52,448 bases of DNA, taken from JBELMB01 sp042088665 (lineage in GTDB: Bacteria; Pseudomonadota; Alphaproteobacteria; Rhodobacterales; Rhodobacteraceae). Where the stretch lies: positions 1 through 52,448 of the forward strand of contig JBELMB010000012.1 of assembly GCA_042088665.1 (NCBI GenBank), read 5' to 3'. Below the pieces are notes generated by a model. The model was given only the letters and a program-made list of their open reading frames with translations. It was not told where the DNA came from and did no database searches. Made by a program: the position numbers and the translations under genes. Each line of letters opens with the position of its first letter. Position 1 is the stretch's first letter. Shown here in pieces: positions 18,896 through 27,559 of the stretch.

Positions 18896-19765
18896 TTACT
18901 TGGGCCGGGGATCGAGCATGCTCGACACAAACTCTGCGCCATGCCCTTTCTCGACAGCGGCGGACAGGCGTTTGGACAGGCTCGCCGCGATATCGGTGCG
19001 GTCCGGGGCAATCTCGGCCAGCAAGTCGCGCGCATAGGCCAGATCCTTGGCGGCATTTGCGATGGAAAAGCGGGCACCATCGTAGCGCCCGTCCAGCGCG
19101 GGGCCCACCGCCTTTTCCAGCGTGCCCGAGCGCGCGGCCCCGGTCATCATGACCTCGTACAAGGTGCGCGCGTCGATGCCATAGCGCTCGGCGGCTTGGT
19201 AGGCGTCCGCCAGAAGCAGCATGGTGCCCTGGGTGACGAGATTGTTCAGCAGTTTCGCCGCATGGCCGCGACCCGGCGGGCCAAAGCGGCGCACCACTTT
19301 TGAGTAAGTGCCAACCAGCGGCTCGATGGTTGCGAAATGGTTCTCCTCGCAGCCGATCAGCGAGGCGAGCGTGCCATCCCGCGCCTGCGGCGGACCGCCT
19401 GTCACCGGTGCATCGGCAAAGATCGCCCCGCGCGCAGCCATTTCCGAGGCGATCCGCTCACTGGTCCGGGGACGTGACGTGGTCGTGTCGATCCAGATCT
19501 GACCCTCGCGCATGTTGGGGATGATGATCTCTGCCAGGGCTTCGACGGTGTTTGCGTCAGGCACACAGGTGAACACCACGTCAGATCTGCGCACCAGCGC
19601 GGTGGCGTCCGCGGCTTCGCTGGCGCCCCGGTCCAGCAGGGGCAGGATCGGCTTGCGGTTTCTGTGGGTCAGCAGCCCGAGGCTGTGGCCTGCGGACAAA
19701 AGGCAGCCAGCCATGCCCGCGCCCATCAGCCCGGCGCCGATAAAGCCGACCGATGGCAGGCTCAT
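18896..19765 (-). CDS. Beta-hydroxyacid dehydrogenase (3-hydroxyisobutyrate/threonate dehydrogenase family)
   Basis: A 289-residue NAD(P)-dependent enzyme. The Rossmann motif GFIGAGLMGAGMAG is at residues 7-20, the substrate segment DAPVTGGPPQARDGTLASLIG around 117-137, and the catalytic-lysine helix GHAAKLLNNLVTQG follows. The family oxidises 3-hydroxyisobutyrate, tartronate semialdehyde, L-threonate or similar acids. It overlaps the PdxA-like gene by 4 bp (ATGA). Pairing with a PdxA2-type enzyme elsewhere marks four-carbon acid-sugar pathways, where the LtnD member oxidises threonate at C2. The usual partner kinase is not in the window, so the substrate is open. Confidence 0.88.
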   Translation of the reverse strand: MSLPSVGFIGAGLMGAGMAGCLLSAGHSLGLLTHRNRKPILPLLDRGASEAADATALVRRSDVVFTCVPDANTVEALAEIIIPNMREGQIWIDTTTSRPRTSERIASEMAARGAIFADAPVTGGPPQARDGTLASLIGCEENHFATIEPLVGTYSKVVRRFGPPGRGHAAKLLNNLVTQGTMLLLADAYQAAERYGIDARTLYEVMMTGAARSGTLEKAVGPALDGRYDGARFSIANAAKDLAYARDLLAEIAPDRTDIAASLSKRLSAAVEKGHGAEFVSSMLDPRPK

Positions 19766-20766
19766 GCAGCGGCGTCTTTCATCGCCGTCCGGGCCATGCG
19801 GACCAACAGGTTGAAGGCCTGAAGGGTGGCCCCGACATTGGCGATGCCCTTGCCCGCGATGTCAAACGCGGTGCCATGGGCGGGCGTGGCGACGGGGATC
19901 GGCAAACCACCGGCGACGGTGACGCCGCGCTCGAACCCCATGAGCTTGATCGCGATCTGGCCCTGGTCATGGTACATCGTGACCACGGCATCGACCTCGC
20001 CGCGCTTCGCCTTCAGAAAGACGGTGTCCGATGGCCATGGGCCGGTCACGTTCATCTGCCGGTCCTGACAGGCCTTGACCACCGGCGCGATCACGTCGAT
20101 TTCCTCGCGCCCGAATTTGCCGTTGTCGCCCGCATGCGGGTTCAACGCGGCGACGGCCACATGGGGCCGCGTCTTGCCGGACCGGGCCAGCGTGGCATGT
20201 GCCAGTTCGATGGCGCGCTCGATGCCCGGGCCGTTGATGTTCTGCGCCACGTCCTTCAGCCCGATGTGGCTGGTGACGCGGGTTGTCATCAGCTCGTCCA
20301 GAACGTTGATCTCCGAGTGATAGCCGGTAAAGCCAAGGTAGCGCGCCATATAGCGGTGCTCATCCTCGGCGTTCAGACCGGCAGAGGTCAGGGCGGCCTT
20401 GTTGAACGGCGCAAAAAGCACCCCGTCCACATGGCCCGCCACCGCCAGATCCAGTGCCTTGTCGAGGCAGCGCAGCGATGTCGTCCCGCCGGCCACGGAG
20501 ACTTCGGCAATTTGCACCTCGTCCGGGGCGATGGTGTCCATGTCCAGATGTGCCAGACCTTCGAAACCGGGGACATCCGCCTCGGCGATCGGAGACAGCG
20601 CGACAGGATGCCCGGCGTGTTCTGCGCCTTGTTGCCAGACGTGGGCGTCCCCGACCAACAAGATGTCGGCGGCCTCCTGCACACCGTCCTCGGCGAGCAG
20701 TTTGGCGATCAGTTCCGGCCCGATCCCGGAAGGGTCACCGGGGATGACAGCTAGTCTGGGTCGCAT
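19762..20766 (-). CDS. PdxA-family dehydrogenase (possible 4-phosphothreonate/erythronate dehydrogenase)
   Basis: A 334-residue PdxA-family protein. It starts MRPRLAVIPGDPSGIGPE and has the metal and substrate motifs TSHIGLKDV, ALNPHAGDNGKFGREE, GPWPSDTVF, VTMYHDQGQIAIKLMGF and PVATPAHGTAFDIAGKG. Canonical PdxA makes a vitamin B6 precursor from 4-phosphohydroxythreonine. Paralogues (PdxA2) decarboxylate 4-phospho-D-threonate or D-erythronate to DHAP in acid-sugar breakdown. The position between a GntR regulator and a threonate-type dehydrogenase favours the catabolic role. I took the ATG at 20766, which overlaps the GntR stop by one base; the frame continues upstream inside the regulator as noise. 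Confidence 0.9.
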   Translation of the reverse strand: MRPRLAVIPGDPSGIGPELIAKLLAEDGVQEAADILLVGDAHVWQQGAEHAGHPVALSPIAEADVPGFEGLAHLDMDTIAPDEVQIAEVSVAGGTTSLRCLDKALDLAVAGHVDGVLFAPFNKAALTSAGLNAEDEHRYMARYLGFTGYHSEINVLDELMTTRVTSHIGLKDVAQNINGPGIERAIELAHATLARSGKTRPHVAVAALNPHAGDNGKFGREEIDVIAPVVKACQDRQMNVTGPWPSDTVFLKAKRGEVDAVVTMYHDQGQIAIKLMGFERGVTVAGGLPIPVATPAHGTAFDIAGKGIANVGATLQAFNLLVRMARTAMKDAAA

Positions 20767-21479
20767 CAATCGGTCTCCTCGTGGGACTGGATGTCTTCGA
20801 CGGCCGCGGCGATGTTGGTTTCGGCTGTGCGAAGATGCTTTTTCAACGCGCGGCGTGCGGCAATGGAATCGCGGTTCTTCAGCGCTTCGATGATTTCCAG
20901 ATGCTCCTGCCGTGTTGCGTCGCGCCCCGCCTCGCGTTGCGAGGACAAGAAGCGCACGCGCCACAGCCGGGCATTGTACGTCGCATGGGTCTCGCGCAGT
21001 GCCGCATTGCCAGAGGCCGCGACGATGGCCTCGTGAAAGGCCATATCCCTGCGAAAGGCGGCCAGCTTTCCTTCGGACCCGCGCGCCTCCTTGATCGAGG
21101 CATTGATCTGCTCGATCCGTTCGATTTGCGCATCGCTGGCGAGATCGCAGGCCAGTTCACCGGCCAAGGCCTCCAGCGCGCCCTGAACGCGCAGCCAGTC
21201 GTTGATTTCCGCCAGCGACGGATTGGCGACGCTGGGGCGTCTGGTCACGCCGTAGACAATCAGGCCTTCGCCTTCGAGGATGCGCAGCGCTTCCTTGAGC
21301 GGGGTGCGGCTGATGCCAAAGGCCTCCGCCAGATCGCGTTCCCGCACAGGCATCCCCGGGGCCAGCTTGCCCAGCATGATGAACTCGCGCAGGTTGTCGG
21401 CCGCATCGCTGGCAAGCGATTTGCGCGGCTTCAAATCGGCAAAATCACGAAGCTCATTGGTCCAGGCGGCCTTGGTCAT
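20766..21479 (-). CDS. GntR-family regulator, FCD domain
   Basis: A 237-residue FadR/FCD-type regulator. The winged helix spans residues 20-80 (VRERDLAEAFGISRTPLKEALRILEGEGLIVYG). An all-helical FCD ligand domain follows with the usual Asp/His metal pattern (FRRDMAFHEAIVAASGN, QEHLEIIEALKNRD). It lies inside the catabolic cluster, 1 bp after the DapA-family gene, and probably senses a sugar acid and controls this operon. The palindrome upstream of tctC is a candidate target. Confidence 0.92.
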   Translation of the reverse strand: MTKAAWTNELRDFADLKPRKSLASDAADNLREFIMLGKLAPGMPVRERDLAEAFGISRTPLKEALRILEGEGLIVYGVTRRPSVANPSLAEINDWLRVQGALEALAGELACDLASDAQIERIEQINASIKEARGSEGKLAAFRRDMAFHEAIVAASGNAALRETHATYNARLWRVRFLSSQREAGRDATRQEHLEIIEALKNRDSIAARRALKKHLRTAETNIAAAVEDIQSHEETD

Positions 21480-21480
21480 C

Positions 21481-22392
21481 TCACTTTCCCCAGCGCAGCA
21501 CCATTGGATCGAGTGGGGTCAGAAGGTCGATGAGACGTGCGCGGATCGCCGGGTGCAACGGCGGGATCGGGTGGCGGCAGAATTCGGATGCGATCACCCC
21601 ACCTTCGACCATGGCGGCCTTGCACGATTGCCAGCCGCATTGCCGGTTCTCATGGTTGATGGCCATGGCGACACGGCCATAAGCCTCTGTTGCGCCTGCG
21701 ATATCTCCGTCGTGATAGCGGGTGATCACCGGTTTGATCTGATCGACGATCATGCCGCTCGTCATGGATCCGGTGGCCCCTGCGTCAAGATCGGCCAGCA
21801 GGGTGATGGCCTCTTCGCCGTCAAACGGGGCCTCGATGCTGTCGCCGCCCTGCTCGATCAATGCGCGGATCTTGTTGGCCGCGCGCGGGCATTCGATCTT
21901 GAACAGTTTGACCGCGTCGATCTCACGCGCCATCCGTACCAGAAGCGGCACCGGCAGGTCGACACCCGAGAGCGGCGCGTCCTGCACCATGATCGGAATG
22001 CCGACCTCGCCCACGGCGGCAAATTGTTCAAAGCTCTGCTCCGGCGTGCCCTTCAGCAGCGCGCCGTGATAGGGCGGCATCATCATCACGATATCGGCGC
22101 CCAGATCCTTGGCGAATTTTGCGCGCTCGACGGCGATCTGGGTTGCGTAGTGACTGATGGTGACGATCAGCGGCACGCGCCCGCCGACGTGCTCGACGCA
22201 GAGGCGCGCCAGCACTTCGCGCTCGGCATCCGAGATCAGGAACTGCTCGGAGAAATTGGCGAGAATGCAGATCCCGTCCGCGCCCTGATCGATCAGGCAG
22301 TCGAGCACGCGCTTCATGCCCTCGAGGTCAAGCGTCCCATCCGGGTTGAACGGTGTCGGCGCAACGGGCCATATGCCGGAATACGTGCTCAT
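21481..22392 (-). CDS. DapA-superfamily sugar-acid dehydratase (L-2-keto-3-deoxyarabonate dehydratase-like)
   Basis: A 303-residue TIM-barrel enzyme of the DHDPS/NAL superfamily. The Schiff-base lysine is K165 in KLFKIECP. Where aldolases have the catalytic tyrosine motif YNxP, it reads IMVQDAPLSGV, the pattern I know from L-2-keto-3-deoxyarabonate dehydratases, which turn 2-keto-3-deoxy acids into 2-oxoglutarate semialdehyde. It overlaps the upstream enolase-superfamily dehydratase gene by 4 bp, so the two steps (acid sugar to keto-deoxy acid to semialdehyde) are probably consecutive. A semialdehyde dehydrogenase is not seen here. Aldolase activity is the alternative. Confidence 0.85.
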   Translation of the reverse strand: MSTYSGIWPVAPTPFNPDGTLDLEGMKRVLDCLIDQGADGICILANFSEQFLISDAEREVLARLCVEHVGGRVPLIVTISHYATQIAVERAKFAKDLGADIVMMMPPYHGALLKGTPEQSFEQFAAVGEVGIPIMVQDAPLSGVDLPVPLLVRMAREIDAVKLFKIECPRAANKIRALIEQGGDSIEAPFDGEEAITLLADLDAGATGSMTSGMIVDQIKPVITRYHDGDIAGATEAYGRVAMAINHENRQCGWQSCKAAMVEGGVIASEFCRHPIPPLHPAIRARLIDLLTPLDPMVLRWGK

Positions 22393-23564
22393 TCGGTGAT
22401 CTCGAAATGCTTCAGGTGTTTGTCAGTGATGCTGATGCCAAGACCGGGTGTGTCGTCGTCCAGTTGCAGGTAGCCGTCCACGGCCTCGGCATCGCCGTCA
22501 AAGATATAGTAGAACAATTCGTTGCCGACTTCGACGTCGAAGACCGGGAAGTATTCACTGATCGGGCAGTTCGTATTGGCCATCGTCAGGTGGTAGTTGT
22601 GCATCTGCCCGGCATGCGGAATGACCGGGATCTGCGCCGCTTCGGCGATGGCGTTGATCTTTTGCGCGGCCGTGATGCCACCGACGCGGTTGGTGTCGTA
22701 TTGCAGGACGCTGATGGCCTTCTTCTGGATCAGATCGTTGCAGCCAATCACCGAGAACTCGTGCTCGCCCCCCGAGATCGGCACGATGCCCATGGCGTTC
22801 AGCTCTGCGTAGCCTGCCACATCATCGGCGATCACCGGCTCTTCGAGCCAGCGCGGTTCATATTTGGCCAGCTTGGGCAACATGCGTTTCGCATAGTCGA
22901 GGTTCCATCCCATGTAGCATTCCAGCATGAGATCGACGTCATAACCAAGCACCTCGCGCAGCGCCTCGACCCGCTTGAGGTTCTCGCGCATGCCTTTCAT
23001 GCCGTCCTTGGGCCCAAAGCCAAAGCGCGTCTTGAAGGCCTGATAGCCGTCTTTCTGCGCCTCTTCGGCCTCTTTTTGCATCGCTTCGACGCTATCGGCG
23101 TAGAGCTTTGAGTAATAGACCGGGATCTTTTCCTTGGTGCGCCCGCCCAGCAGCTTGAACACGGGCTTTCCGACCAGTTTGCCCATCAGGTCCCAGACCG
23201 CGATATCAATGGCCGATATGGCAGTCATGCCGATGCCCTTGCGGCCCCAGGCATGGGTACGGCGGTACATCTTTTCCCAGATATAGGCGTAATCGAACGG
23301 GTCTTCGCCGATCACCAGCGGGGCATACCAGTCGTCGATGGCCTTCTTGACGACCGTGGGCGCCAGCGCCGCGTTGCCGATGCCGATGGTGCCGTCTTCG
23401 GTTTCGACTTCGCAGGTCAGCCATTGGTGAAACCGAAAGGAGGCCATGGCGTCGCCCTTCATCCAGAGGGCATCCGAGGCATTGGTGCAGAAGTTCCCAT
23501 GCGGTGGCACGGTGGGACCGGTCCAGTTCCAGACGCGGGTGCGGACAGATTTGATTTTTGTCAT
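22389..23564 (-). CDS. Enolase-superfamily acid-sugar dehydratase (mandelate racemase/RhmD-like)
   Basis: A 391-residue mandelate-racemase/muconate-lactonizing-type enzyme. The N-terminal cap contains TGPTVPPHGNFCTNASDALW and GDAMASFRFHQWLTCEVET. The barrel metal ligands lie in LMLECYMGW, WLEEPV and SGGEHEF, and the general acid/base His in IPHAGQMHNYH. The pattern is closest to L-rhamnonate dehydratases, which dehydrate six- or five-carbon aldonic acids to 2-keto-3-deoxy acids. It is coupled to the DapA-type dehydratase (4-bp overlap) and follows the TctA gene by 3 bp, so the transporter probably imports its acid-sugar substrate. The exact sugar acid cannot be read from sequence. Confidence 0.87.
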   Translation of the reverse strand: MTKIKSVRTRVWNWTGPTVPPHGNFCTNASDALWMKGDAMASFRFHQWLTCEVETEDGTIGIGNAALAPTVVKKAIDDWYAPLVIGEDPFDYAYIWEKMYRRTHAWGRKGIGMTAISAIDIAVWDLMGKLVGKPVFKLLGGRTKEKIPVYYSKLYADSVEAMQKEAEEAQKDGYQAFKTRFGFGPKDGMKGMRENLKRVEALREVLGYDVDLMLECYMGWNLDYAKRMLPKLAKYEPRWLEEPVIADDVAGYAELNAMGIVPISGGEHEFSVIGCNDLIQKKAISVLQYDTNRVGGITAAQKINAIAEAAQIPVIPHAGQMHNYHLTMANTNCPISEYFPVFDVEVGNELFYYIFDGDAEAVDGYLQLDDDTPGLGISITDKHLKHFEITE

Positions 23565-23567
23565 GGT

Positions 23568-25064
23568 TTACTCTCCGGTAGATTCCATCGGGTCACGCTG
23601 GGTGAACAGGCGCCAGAAAAACGGTCCGAACAAGGCGAGGATGGTGAAAACAAAGAACATCAGCGACAGCGGACGGGTCAGCATCAGCCACCATTGGTCG
23701 TCCAGCATGATCAGCGACTGGCCCAGACGCTTTTCCAGCATTCCGCCAAGGATCAGCCCGATGGCCAGAGGCACGACCGAATATCCAAAGCGGCGCATGA
23801 AATAACCGACCACACCAGATGCCAGCGCAATAAAGACGTCCAGCATCGACTGGTCCAGCGCATAGGCCCCGACGATCGAGAACGTAAAGACGATGGGCCA
23901 GAGGATCTGCACCGGCACGAATGTGATCCGCGCAAAGAGCTTTGCGCCAAACAGGCCGACAAAGATGAACATCACGTTCACCAGAAGCATCGACCAGAAG
24001 ATCGCATAGGCAAACTCCGCCTGCTGGGTGAACATGGTCGGCCCGGGTTGCAGCCCGTGGATCATCAACCCCGCGAGGATGACCGCCGCCGTGGGGCTGC
24101 CCGGGATGCCGAGGGCCAGCGTCGGCACCATCGCGCCCCCGGTGGCAGAGTTGTTCGCCGCTTCGGAGCCGGCGATGCCTTCGATGGCGCCCTTGCCGAA
24201 TTCTTCCGGGGTCTTTGACCAGCGTCGGGCCTCGTTGTAGCCGATCATCGAGGCGACGGTTGCGCCTTCGGCGGGCAGGATACCGATGAAGGTGCCGATC
24301 CCGGAACTGCGCAGGATGGTCTTCCAGACCTTGCGGTAATCGTCCCGCGTCGGCAGTTTGATCGCTTTCATAAAGATCTGCTTGCGCTCGACATTCAGCT
24401 TTTCGGCCTGCACCAGGAGCTCGGAAATACCGAAGATCCCGATCATCACGGGCACAAAGCCGATGCCCTCCGACAATTCGTTGAACCCGAAGGTGAAGCG
24501 CTCGACCGTGGTCAAAAGATCCTTGCCGACGGTTGCCAGCAGGATGCCCAGCGATCCGGCGATGATGTTCTTCATTGGGGTGCCATCGCCGATGGTGGCC
24601 AGCATCGAAATGCCAAAGACGGTCAGCGCAAAATACTCGGGTGGGGCGAAATTATACGCCATGCGTGCCAGCAGCGGGGCGGCGAGCATCAGGCAAATGA
24701 CCGAGATGATCCCGCCAAAGGTGGAAGCCACCGTCGCCATGCCTAGCGCCCGCCCGGCCTCGCCGCGCTGCGCCAGCGGATAGCCGTCAAGGCAGGTCGT
24801 GGCACTGGCAGAGGTGCCGGGTGTGTTGATCAGGATCGCGGTGATCGCGCCCGCAAAGGTCGCGGCGCAATAGATCGTGGTCAGGATGGCAATGGCCGGG
24901 ATCGGGTCCATGGTGATGGTGAACGGCAGCAAGAGCGCCGCGCCTGTCGTGGCGTTCAGCCCCGGCAGTGCCCCGATGATGACGCCGCCAATCGTGGCCG
25001 CAAACAACAGCATCAGGAGACCGGGCTCCAACAACACTGTCAGTCCGGCGAAAAACGCTTCCAT
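23568..25064 (-). CDS. tctA: TctA, large permease of a tripartite tricarboxylate transporter
   Basis: A 498-residue membrane protein with about 12 hydrophobic segments. It has the TctA signature GALPGLNATTGAALLLPFT near residues 32-50 and the internal mirror ALGIPGSPTAAVILAGLMIHGLQPGP. It forms the channel of a binding-protein-dependent secondary transporter for carboxylates. It is downstream of tctB and tctC and directly upstream of the two dehydratases, so the substrate is probably a sugar acid. Confidence 0.96.
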   Translation of the reverse strand: MEAFFAGLTVLLEPGLLMLLFAATIGGVIIGALPGLNATTGAALLLPFTITMDPIPAIAILTTIYCAATFAGAITAILINTPGTSASATTCLDGYPLAQRGEAGRALGMATVASTFGGIISVICLMLAAPLLARMAYNFAPPEYFALTVFGISMLATIGDGTPMKNIIAGSLGILLATVGKDLLTTVERFTFGFNELSEGIGFVPVMIGIFGISELLVQAEKLNVERKQIFMKAIKLPTRDDYRKVWKTILRSSGIGTFIGILPAEGATVASMIGYNEARRWSKTPEEFGKGAIEGIAGSEAANNSATGGAMVPTLALGIPGSPTAAVILAGLMIHGLQPGPTMFTQQAEFAYAIFWSMLLVNVMFIFVGLFGAKLFARITFVPVQILWPIVFTFSIVGAYALDQSMLDVFIALASGVVGYFMRRFGYSVVPLAIGLILGGMLEKRLGQSLIMLDDQWWLMLTRPLSLMFFVFTILALFGPFFWRLFTQRDPMESTGE

Positions 25065-25068
25065 GTCG

Positions 25069-25509
25069 TTATCCGTACCAGAGGTTGGTCAGCAACCCGC
25101 GGGGAAAGCGGATGCGGAACACCAGGTCAAAAAGGAAAAAGATCAGTGCGGGGCTGACAATGCCCACGATGCCAAGGCTCCAGATCCGGCGTTCGCCCCA
25201 GGACCACGCAAGGGCCCCGGCAAACACACCCAGACCAAGGAACAGATCGATCTGTGCCAGCAGGGCAAAGACGACAAAAAGGCCAAGGCTTGTCCAGACG
25301 TTGATCCCGATGGGGTCATGCTCGACCGGCTTGTCAAAGATCATCACGAGGACCGACAGGGCCATGATCAGCAGCAGGATCATCTGCGGGAAGTCTGCGG
25401 GCTGCATGCCGCGCAGCAGGATCGGCGGCACCCGGTCGAATTGCGTGCTGAGCCAATAGGCGATCAGGCAAAAGATGATCGTTCCGCACGGGACGGTGAA
25501 GCGCGTCAT
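25069..25509 (-). CDS. tctB: TctB, small permease of a tripartite tricarboxylate transporter
   Basis: A 146-residue protein with four hydrophobic segments (CGTIIFCLIAYWL, MILLLIMALSVLVMIF, LGLFVVFALLAQIDLFLGLGVF, IVGIVSPALIFFLFDLVF), as in TctB small subunits, which are poorly conserved in sequence. I used the ATG at 25509 with AAGGA upstream; the longer frame to 25596 runs through the tctC-tctB hairpin. It ends four bases before tctA begins. Confidence 0.9.
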   Translation of the reverse strand: MTRFTVPCGTIIFCLIAYWLSTQFDRVPPILLRGMQPADFPQMILLLIMALSVLVMIFDKPVEHDPIGINVWTSLGLFVVFALLAQIDLFLGLGVFAGALAWSWGERRIWSLGIVGIVSPALIFFLFDLVFRIRFPRGLLTNLWYG

Positions 25510-25559
25510 GGTGACAATTCCTTGGGCTGAGCCGACAAGACCGGAAGCTGAACCGAAAA

Positions 25560-25594
25560 GACCGGTCCGGGGCAAAACGCGCCCCGGGCCGGTC
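25560..25594 (-). promoter_or_regulatory. Strong hairpin between tctC and tctB
   Basis: Arms GACCGGTCCGGGGC (25560-25573) and GCCCCGGGCCGGTC (25581-25594) pair over 14 positions with one T-G wobble around a 7-base loop. A stem-loop after a binding-protein gene and before the permease genes typically stabilises the first cistron or partly ends transcription, giving more binding protein than permease. Confidence 0.7.
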
Positions 25595-25607
25595 ATGGGT
25601 CACGGGT

Positions 25608-26552
25608 TTACTCGATGAAGCCCAGCTCACGCAGGGCTGCATCCATGTCAGCCTGCATCGAGGTCAGCTGGTTGCCCCAGACCTCGGACCCGGCAACAGA
25701 GGAGGCATCGAGGCCGACCGACGTCAGGAAACCCTGGTACACCGTGTGGGACATGGCGTTCAACAGCGCGCCTTCGATCTTGGCCGCCACGTCATCCGGC
25801 GTGTCCGCGTGCACGACAAATCCGCGCACGGTCGAGAAATTGGCGTCGATGCCAAGCTCGACCGCTGTGGACACGTCCGGCAGGCCGCTCATGCGCTCGG
25901 GCGCCAGCACCACGACGGGGCAGATGTCGCCTGCTTCGATCTGAGACCCGGCTTCGGCAAGGTTCAGGACCGCAACGTCGACCGCTCCGGCGACCAGCTG
26001 CGTGGCCAGTTCGCCACCGCCTTCGAAGGGCACGATTTTCGGCGTTGCCAGCTCGCCGCGGCGGGCAAACATGAAGGCCGAGACATCGTCAATGCCGCCG
26101 AGGTGGGTGGTGCCATAGGTCAGAGGCTCGTCTTTCTGAGCCGCAACAAAGGCTTCGGCAGAGTCGAACACGCCGCAGCGCGCCATCAGGATCTGGGGGT
26201 CGTCCGTGCCGCGTGCAATCGGGCGCACGTCGTCCAGTGTCATGTCGGTCTTGCCCAGCGCCACGGTTGCGGAGTGACCAATGGTGAAGGTCAGGATGCT
26301 GTGACCGTCGGCCTCTTGCGTCAGGTAGTAGTCCATCGCCGACGCACCACCGCCGCCACGCTTGTTCACGACAACCATATCGGTGCCAAGCTCACGGCGC
26401 GCGCGGATCATCATCATCCGCGTGGTGACATCGGTGCCGCCGCCATTGCCGGCATGCGTGATCACTTCGATGGTTTTGGACGGGTATTCCTCTGCGGTGA
26501 CAGCACCGCCGAGAACAGCGGCAGCTGCCGCGACAACGAGCAGTTTTTTCAT
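25608..26552 (-). CDS. tctC: TctC, periplasmic solute-binding protein of the TTT transporter
   Basis: A 314-residue Bug/TctC-family protein. It has a clear signal peptide (MKKLLVVAAAAAVLGGAVTA, cleavage near A20) and family segments YPSKTIEVITHAGNGGGTD, VVNKRGGGGASAMDYYL and TYGTTHLGGIDDVSAF. The ATG at 26552 has a GGAGGAAAT site; the frame extends to 26759 only by reading through promoter DNA and a pseudogene. It is the first gene of the minus-strand cluster and presumably the most strongly expressed. The ligand is likely a sugar acid given the enzymes downstream. Confidence 0.95.
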   Translation of the reverse strand: MKKLLVVAAAAAVLGGAVTAEEYPSKTIEVITHAGNGGGTDVTTRMMMIRARRELGTDMVVVNKRGGGGASAMDYYLTQEADGHSILTFTIGHSATVALGKTDMTLDDVRPIARGTDDPQILMARCGVFDSAEAFVAAQKDEPLTYGTTHLGGIDDVSAFMFARRGELATPKIVPFEGGGELATQLVAGAVDVAVLNLAEAGSQIEAGDICPVVVLAPERMSGLPDVSTAVELGIDANFSTVRGFVVHADTPDDVAAKIEGALLNAMSHTVYQGFLTSVGLDASSVAGSEVWGNQLTSMQADMDAALRELGFIE

Positions 26553-26659
26553 GATTTCCTCCCTGGGCCAAGCGCAATCCCGCGCTTGCCAGACTGAGTA
26601 GCACGGGTTTCGAAATTTTGGAATACCAAAATATTGTATACCTGTTTCAGGCCGCGCGA
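26553..26659 (-). promoter_or_regulatory. tctC promoter region with palindromic operator candidate
   Basis: The region upstream of tctC holds an inverted repeat TTTTGG-AATA-CCAAAA (26616-26631) and a GTATAC palindrome at 26636-26641. Read on the minus strand it contains two direct GGTATnC motifs 17-18 bp apart. FCD-type GntR regulators bind short A/T-rich palindromes, so this is the best candidate operator for the regulator encoded at 20766-21479. The assignment is inferred. Confidence 0.55.
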
Positions 26660-27559
26660 TCTCCACGCGAGAGGTGGGCCAAACGCATTGGACCTCGGCA
26701 AAGCCTGTGGTCGGAGGGATCCGCATGGGGGCGGTGTAAATCACGCCAACCTTGATCATGGAGTTGCCTTAGATCGTTGGCATCGAGGCCAATGTCTCGA
26801 CCGGATATCTCGCCACCAAATTTCCTGCTTTGGGGGCAGGATCTGGATGGAACCAATGCCGATGCGCGCGCGGGCATTGACGGATTTCAGCACGACGGGG
26901 TGCACAAACGGTCATTGCGCGCGCCGCGCCGATGATCTGACGGCAGCCTCCCGGTTGCTGCTCAGCGATCTCTCCGAGATTGTCGCCGCATGGGGCCCGA
27001 CCGGCGCGGCGCGGGCCGATCTGGATGATTTGTCGGACACTGAAGGCATTGCCGGCAAACTCACCGGGCTTGGACCTGTGTCTTGTGTGGAATTGGCTGG
27101 CGAACGGATGCAGCTTGGTCTGATCCCGCGTGACCTCGAACAAGAGCATCGCTGATTTGCTGACAACACGCATAACGCGCCTTACTTTGACGCGGTGGGC
27201 ATCCAGAATGGCGATCTCGGACAGGACACTGCGCTGGGTGGCGCGCAGACAAGGGTGTCGTGGCTGGCGGGTCTGACCGTCCGGGTGGATCCGACCCTGC
27301 AAGCAGACATGATCGCTGATCTTGATGCGACAACGCGGGCCATACAGGTGATGAAAGATCGCGCCGATACGAAAGCCGACGTCTGTGTCCAGATGATCGG
27401 CCACGGGACCGGTGCGGGCAACGCCATTGTGCAGGGCGGCGTCGATGCGCTGGTTGCCCAATGCGAGTCGATTGAGGCGCCCGTCGCTGCGCTCGGCGGC
27501 GCCGATGTCGTGGTGGAGGGATCCGCTCACGGTGTGCGCGCGGTGCCGTGTTTCAATGA
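26660..27559 (+). pseudogene. Decayed imelysin-family (peptidase M75) gene
   Basis: Reading plus-strand frames in succession recovers an imelysin: NVSTGYLATKF, then after a +1 shift near 26821 FLLWGQDLDGTNADA, then after a shift near 26870 TDF...CTNGHCARRADDLTAASRLLLSDL, GERMQLGLIPRD, FADNTHNAPYFDAVGI, and GNAIVQGGVDALVAQCESIEAPVAALG. After a last shift near 27525 it ends GAVFQ at a TGA (27557-27559). The conserved HDCFSDNTH block carries an in-frame TGA at 27153-27155 in place of the Cys codon. At least three frameshifts and one stop make it nonfunctional. The N-terminus is missing or unrecognisable before about 26790, beside the tctC promoter. Intact imelysins are periplasmic proteins linked to iron uptake. 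Confidence 0.82.

Noticed and set aside
27153..27155. Selenocysteine codon (TGA in place of a conserved Cys of the imelysin block)
   Set aside because: The replaced residue is a Cys, which is suggestive. But three or more frameshifts in the same gene and no visible SECIS-like hairpin make ordinary decay the better explanation.
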